64,000 nt of DNA, taken from assembly GCA_036897445.1 (NCBI GenBank), contig JAYMTL010000084.1:1-64000 (forward strand). The letters are read 5' to 3'. Positions within the stretch are counted from its first letter, which is position 1. Each line of letters begins with the position of its first letter. A model generated the notes under the pieces. It saw nothing but the letters and a program-made list of their open reading frames with translations. It was not told where the DNA came from and did not search any database. Shown here piece after piece: positions 61,230 to 64,000 of the stretch. This stretch comes from Pelargonium tetragonum (lineage: Eukaryota; Streptophyta; Magnoliopsida; Geraniales; Geraniaceae). The position numbers and the translations under genes were made by a program.

Positions 61230-61445
61230 CTTAACCTGCTTGGCTGTCACTCTTCCTTGTACTAGTAACTATTCCTGCTTTCTTAAGAGCAGAACTCTGG
61301 GTCTTCTAAGTCTTCTTAATACCTATACCCCTATCCCAGTTTTAGTTTATACCCGCCTCGTTAGGAGCTAGACTTCTCTAAGTCCTTGCACCACTCTTTG
61401 GTTGGAGCTTTCTTAGTCTTGTAGCTCCTCTTTCTTCTATTAGCA
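61230..61445 (-). repeat. Lysine-rich tract, isolated
   Basis: The minus-strand frame ending in a stop at 61231-61233 reads KTQSSALKKAGIVTSTRKSD, with the LKKAGI phrase intact. Further right, other minus-strand frames give KTKKAPTKEW. The string GCGGGTATAAACTAAAAC resembles GCGGGTTATAAGATTAAG in the remnant beside core G, giving a second link. No core is recognised nearby. Confidence 0.4.
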
Positions 61446-61449
61446 AATT

Positions 61450-64000
61450 AAGTAACAGAAAACCCTAAGGAACTTTTACGTTTCCAGTAGCTACTAACAA
61501 TACAAAAATGGAAGCTAGTGGGTGCTTTAGTTAAGGGTTTACTTCTAAACTAAACAACTAGCGAGTCTCCTTAATTCTTTTGGAAGGAATTCCTAATTTT
61601 TAGATTTAGGGCAAGGTCTTAATAAAGACAGGAAATCTCGGTTTTCTAGTTTTGGGAGCAGGGCAAACGAGTGAGTAGGACTACGTCCCTTTGTTTCTAA
61701 ATGAAAATCTTCGGGTAGTAGAAGGTTCTAAAGCTAAATAGAAGTTGAACTTGCTTAAATAAAATAGTCAGATAAGAGTCCAATATATTGTGCTGTGTCA
61801 CTTACCTCTCTCTTTTTAATCTAAAGGTTCTAAAGGTAGGGTTTCTTTTCTTTACCTTAAGTGATTTTAATAACCCATTCTTTAGCTATAGCTTGGTAAT
61901 CTTTCTCTTTTTACTCCTGATAGGCTTAACTATAAAAGTCAACTTCCTGCCGCGTATTAACTTGTTTAGCAACGAAAAAAAGCTTTAGAAAGTTTTTAGA
62001 GTTTCCGGTATTTCTCTAAGCAAGAATTACTTAAAAGTCCTAATTACAATTACAAAGGGTGCGGGGACTTCCAGTATTGCGGTAGGTAGATAAACCTTCA
62101 AAGTAGCTTACAAATACGTCTTGGTAATGGATCAGATAAGAGCGCTTCAAAAAAAAGAACAAACTAGGAGCCGGGATTCACTGGGTATCTTTTACTCGAG
62201 GAAATTGCCTTTATTGACTTTAGCTAGCCTAGAAATAAAGTATACTACTGGATTTCCTTCGAAGTTGTAAAGATAAAAAAATAAGGGAGACTGTATTCCC
62301 TGAAAAAGAAGAGGTATTAGTCTTATAATTTCAAAATTAAGACCCTAGCACGGAATTCCGCCCAGGAATTGTCTCAGTTAAATTTTTTTATATACATAAA
62401 GAATTTAGAGAAAAGAAATTCGAGTATAAGCACTTGAAGAGAGAGTGCCTACTTAGAGAGAAATGTTGGAGTACTTGCCGATAATAGGATCTTGCATGAA
62501 ATTCCGGTATTTATGAAAGCTACAAATTTTGACAAATTAACAAAGTCTTGTTTGCAAGGATATGGTTTCTCAATTTTTGGGGAAACTCTTATAGTATAGT
62601 TTGGCTTTTTACCTTTATTGATATTAAAGCGTATTCCCAGATTCCTGAGAAGATATTTAAAAAGAATATAAAGCAGGAGTGGAGGCAGTTTTTGGGTCCT
62701 ATGGTTTAGCCAAAAGAACCCCGATTCCTTTAGGTACATAGTGTAAAGTTATATTGCCCACTGTCATAAAGAAATACTTAAAAGTTTACGATATACGAAT
62801 CTATCCTAGGTCCTCTTTGTAACATTCTTAAATGTTATAAGGTTTGCCAATCTTATACGCCCTCCAAGGAAGAGAGTAAGTCAAAATCAGCAAGGGGTTT
62901 ACAAAAAAAAGGTTCTTGTTATTAATAAAGGTACTTGAGCTTTACGCTTTTTCTATTACTAGATTTTGCACTATCTAGCTGAGAACGGTAAATATCTTGT
63001 ATTTTACAAGGCTCCTGTAAATGTTTCCAGAAAAGTGGAATACTCACTTCTTCAGCTAGGGCTTGCTTAAGAAAGGTGTACTTACTTGATACTCTTATCT
63101 CTTTTACAGGTATTAGGGCTTCTATTTCTCTCTAATATCAAATAGAATTCTGAGTAAGATAATAAGAGAGTCTCAAAGTCAAAGTCATAGATAAAGTGTT
63201 AGGTACTCCGTCAATAGGCTGGCCGATCTCTACTGTAGGGGCCAAGGCAGAATGAAAGACTGCCAAAAGAGAGATTTTCTTTCATTCGATAGTATACTCT
63301 ACACTCTAGCTAAGGGAGCCAACCCCTACTAGAAGTCATTTCTCATTACTAAATCTAAATACAAAAATGATATATTTAATTATCAACAAGACAGCAGTTG
63401 GGATCCCTGTATCTGTGAGAGACCCTTATGTAATGAATGTACTCGTTTTCTGGTCAGGGACATGTTACTAGCTCAGTTATAGTGGTAACGTACTCTTTTT
63501 TAGCGAACAAGGTAAATATTCGACTGATGAAGAGCTCTACAGGAGGGGTTACTCATACGAAAGCGGCAAGCTTTTAGTTATACATTGTCTCAAGGATTAG
63601 CAAAAGGTCAAAAAACTAGAAAAGATCCAGAAACACATACAATTAGACAGCTTTATTAAACGACAGATATAAATTGAAATGAGTTCTTATAATTGCTGGA
63701 ACAAGGTACTGGACTACCTAAAAAACTAACTTATTATGCCACAAGGAAGTTTTAAGACTTTCTTATTTAAGGGCCTCCGTTAGAGAAAGAGTCCTTATAA
63801 CGGGTTCCTTAGTCATTTTCAAATATCTCTTAATAAAAGGTCCCTCTAGCACTTACCCCAATCTTGAGCTGTTAGGAAATGCGCGTATATCAACTAAAAC
63901 AGGGTTCTTTAAACTTGAACCTAGACTCAGTCAGAAAGGGGAGCAAGAACAAGAATAGGAAGCTTTTTCCGGTTTGGTTGGATTATAAAAGGAGAACTTC
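61450..64000. other. Right edge, unassigned
   Basis: No supported gene. A 96-codon ATG frame on the minus strand (62449-62739) is basic and hydrophobic in patches but has no recognised domain. From about 63150 to 63620 the texture again departs from background (for example GGCTGGCCGATC and a GTTAC...GTAAC hairpin near 63465-63490). GACTGATGAAGAGC near 63523 is only superficially like the middle of the dispersed core. Confidence 0.4.

Noticed and set aside
62449-62739. 96-codon ATG frame on the minus strand
   Set aside because: Mixed hydrophobic and basic sequence without a known motif and no supporting neighbour; length compatible with chance.
63440-63500. TAGCTCAGTTATAGTGG as a tRNA D arm
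   Set aside because: It forms a GTTAC/GTAAC hairpin instead of a D stem, and no T arm follows at the right distance.
1-64000. CRISPR array, LTR element or intact transposon
   Set aside because: No regularly spaced identical repeats, no paired long terminal repeats, and no transposase, reverse transcriptase or capsid-like frame seen.
1-64000. TATAAAA strings as promoters
   Set aside because: Too frequent, on both strands, and without downstream genes to be called promoters.

Overview
This 64 kb window is a gene desert. I see no convincing protein-coding gene, no rRNA and no intact tRNA on either strand. The longest open frames are about 100 codons. They start mostly at TTG, lie on both strands, and have the length spread expected by chance in DNA of roughly one-third G+C with stops in every frame. 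None resembles a family I know. The DNA is not simple-sequence satellite either: it is complex, A/T-rich and sprinkled with short G/C-rich near-palindromic words. The texture would fit the bloated intergenic DNA of a large organelle genome (alga, plant or other protist) or gene-poor nuclear DNA. I cannot decide between these from the sequence, so the organism is left open.

The clearest non-random content is a dispersed, much-decayed repeat family. It has two recognisable parts. The first is a core of about 100 bp, found in the same orientation at about 1.05, 2.4, 2.86, 4.54, 16.1, 42.3 and 48.05 kb. The second is a set of flanking tracts that, read on the proper strand, encode short lysine/alanine/glycine-rich peptides around a KKAGIA-like phrase. 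The minus strand carries them at 1.15, 2.57, 4.8, 42.4, 48.2, 56.1, 59.6 and 61.2 kb; the plus strand carries them at 1.88, 35.4 and 47.6 kb. The best-preserved tracts are an 80-codon open frame at 42438-42680 (-), an 83-codon stop-to-stop frame around 48288-48536 (-) and a 41-codon frame at 35394-35519 (+). Around the cores at 2.4 and 48.05 kb, plus-strand tracts point toward the core from the left and minus-strand tracts from the right.

Layout: 0.6-5.1 kb is repeat-rich (four cores, several tracts and one tRNA-like relic at 5.3 kb). 5.4-15.9 kb is featureless. 15.9-16.2 kb holds one core. 16.2-35.3 kb is nearly featureless apart from one weak tract at 31.6-31.9 kb. 35.4-36.7 kb holds a plus-strand lysine-rich tract followed by an island of different texture. 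36.7-42.0 kb is featureless. 42.0-42.7 and 47.6-48.5 kb hold two more repeat copies. 48.6-51.6 kb is dense in small open frames and contains a perfect 32-bp tandem duplication. 51.6-56 kb is featureless. 56-61.5 kb has isolated lysine-rich tracts, a 21-bp palindrome, a second texture island and two tRNA-like relics. The last 2.5 kb has nothing I can name.

Because no gene is intact, no pathway or operon can be described. The value of the window lies in the repeat family and in the question of what the lysine-rich ancestor was.
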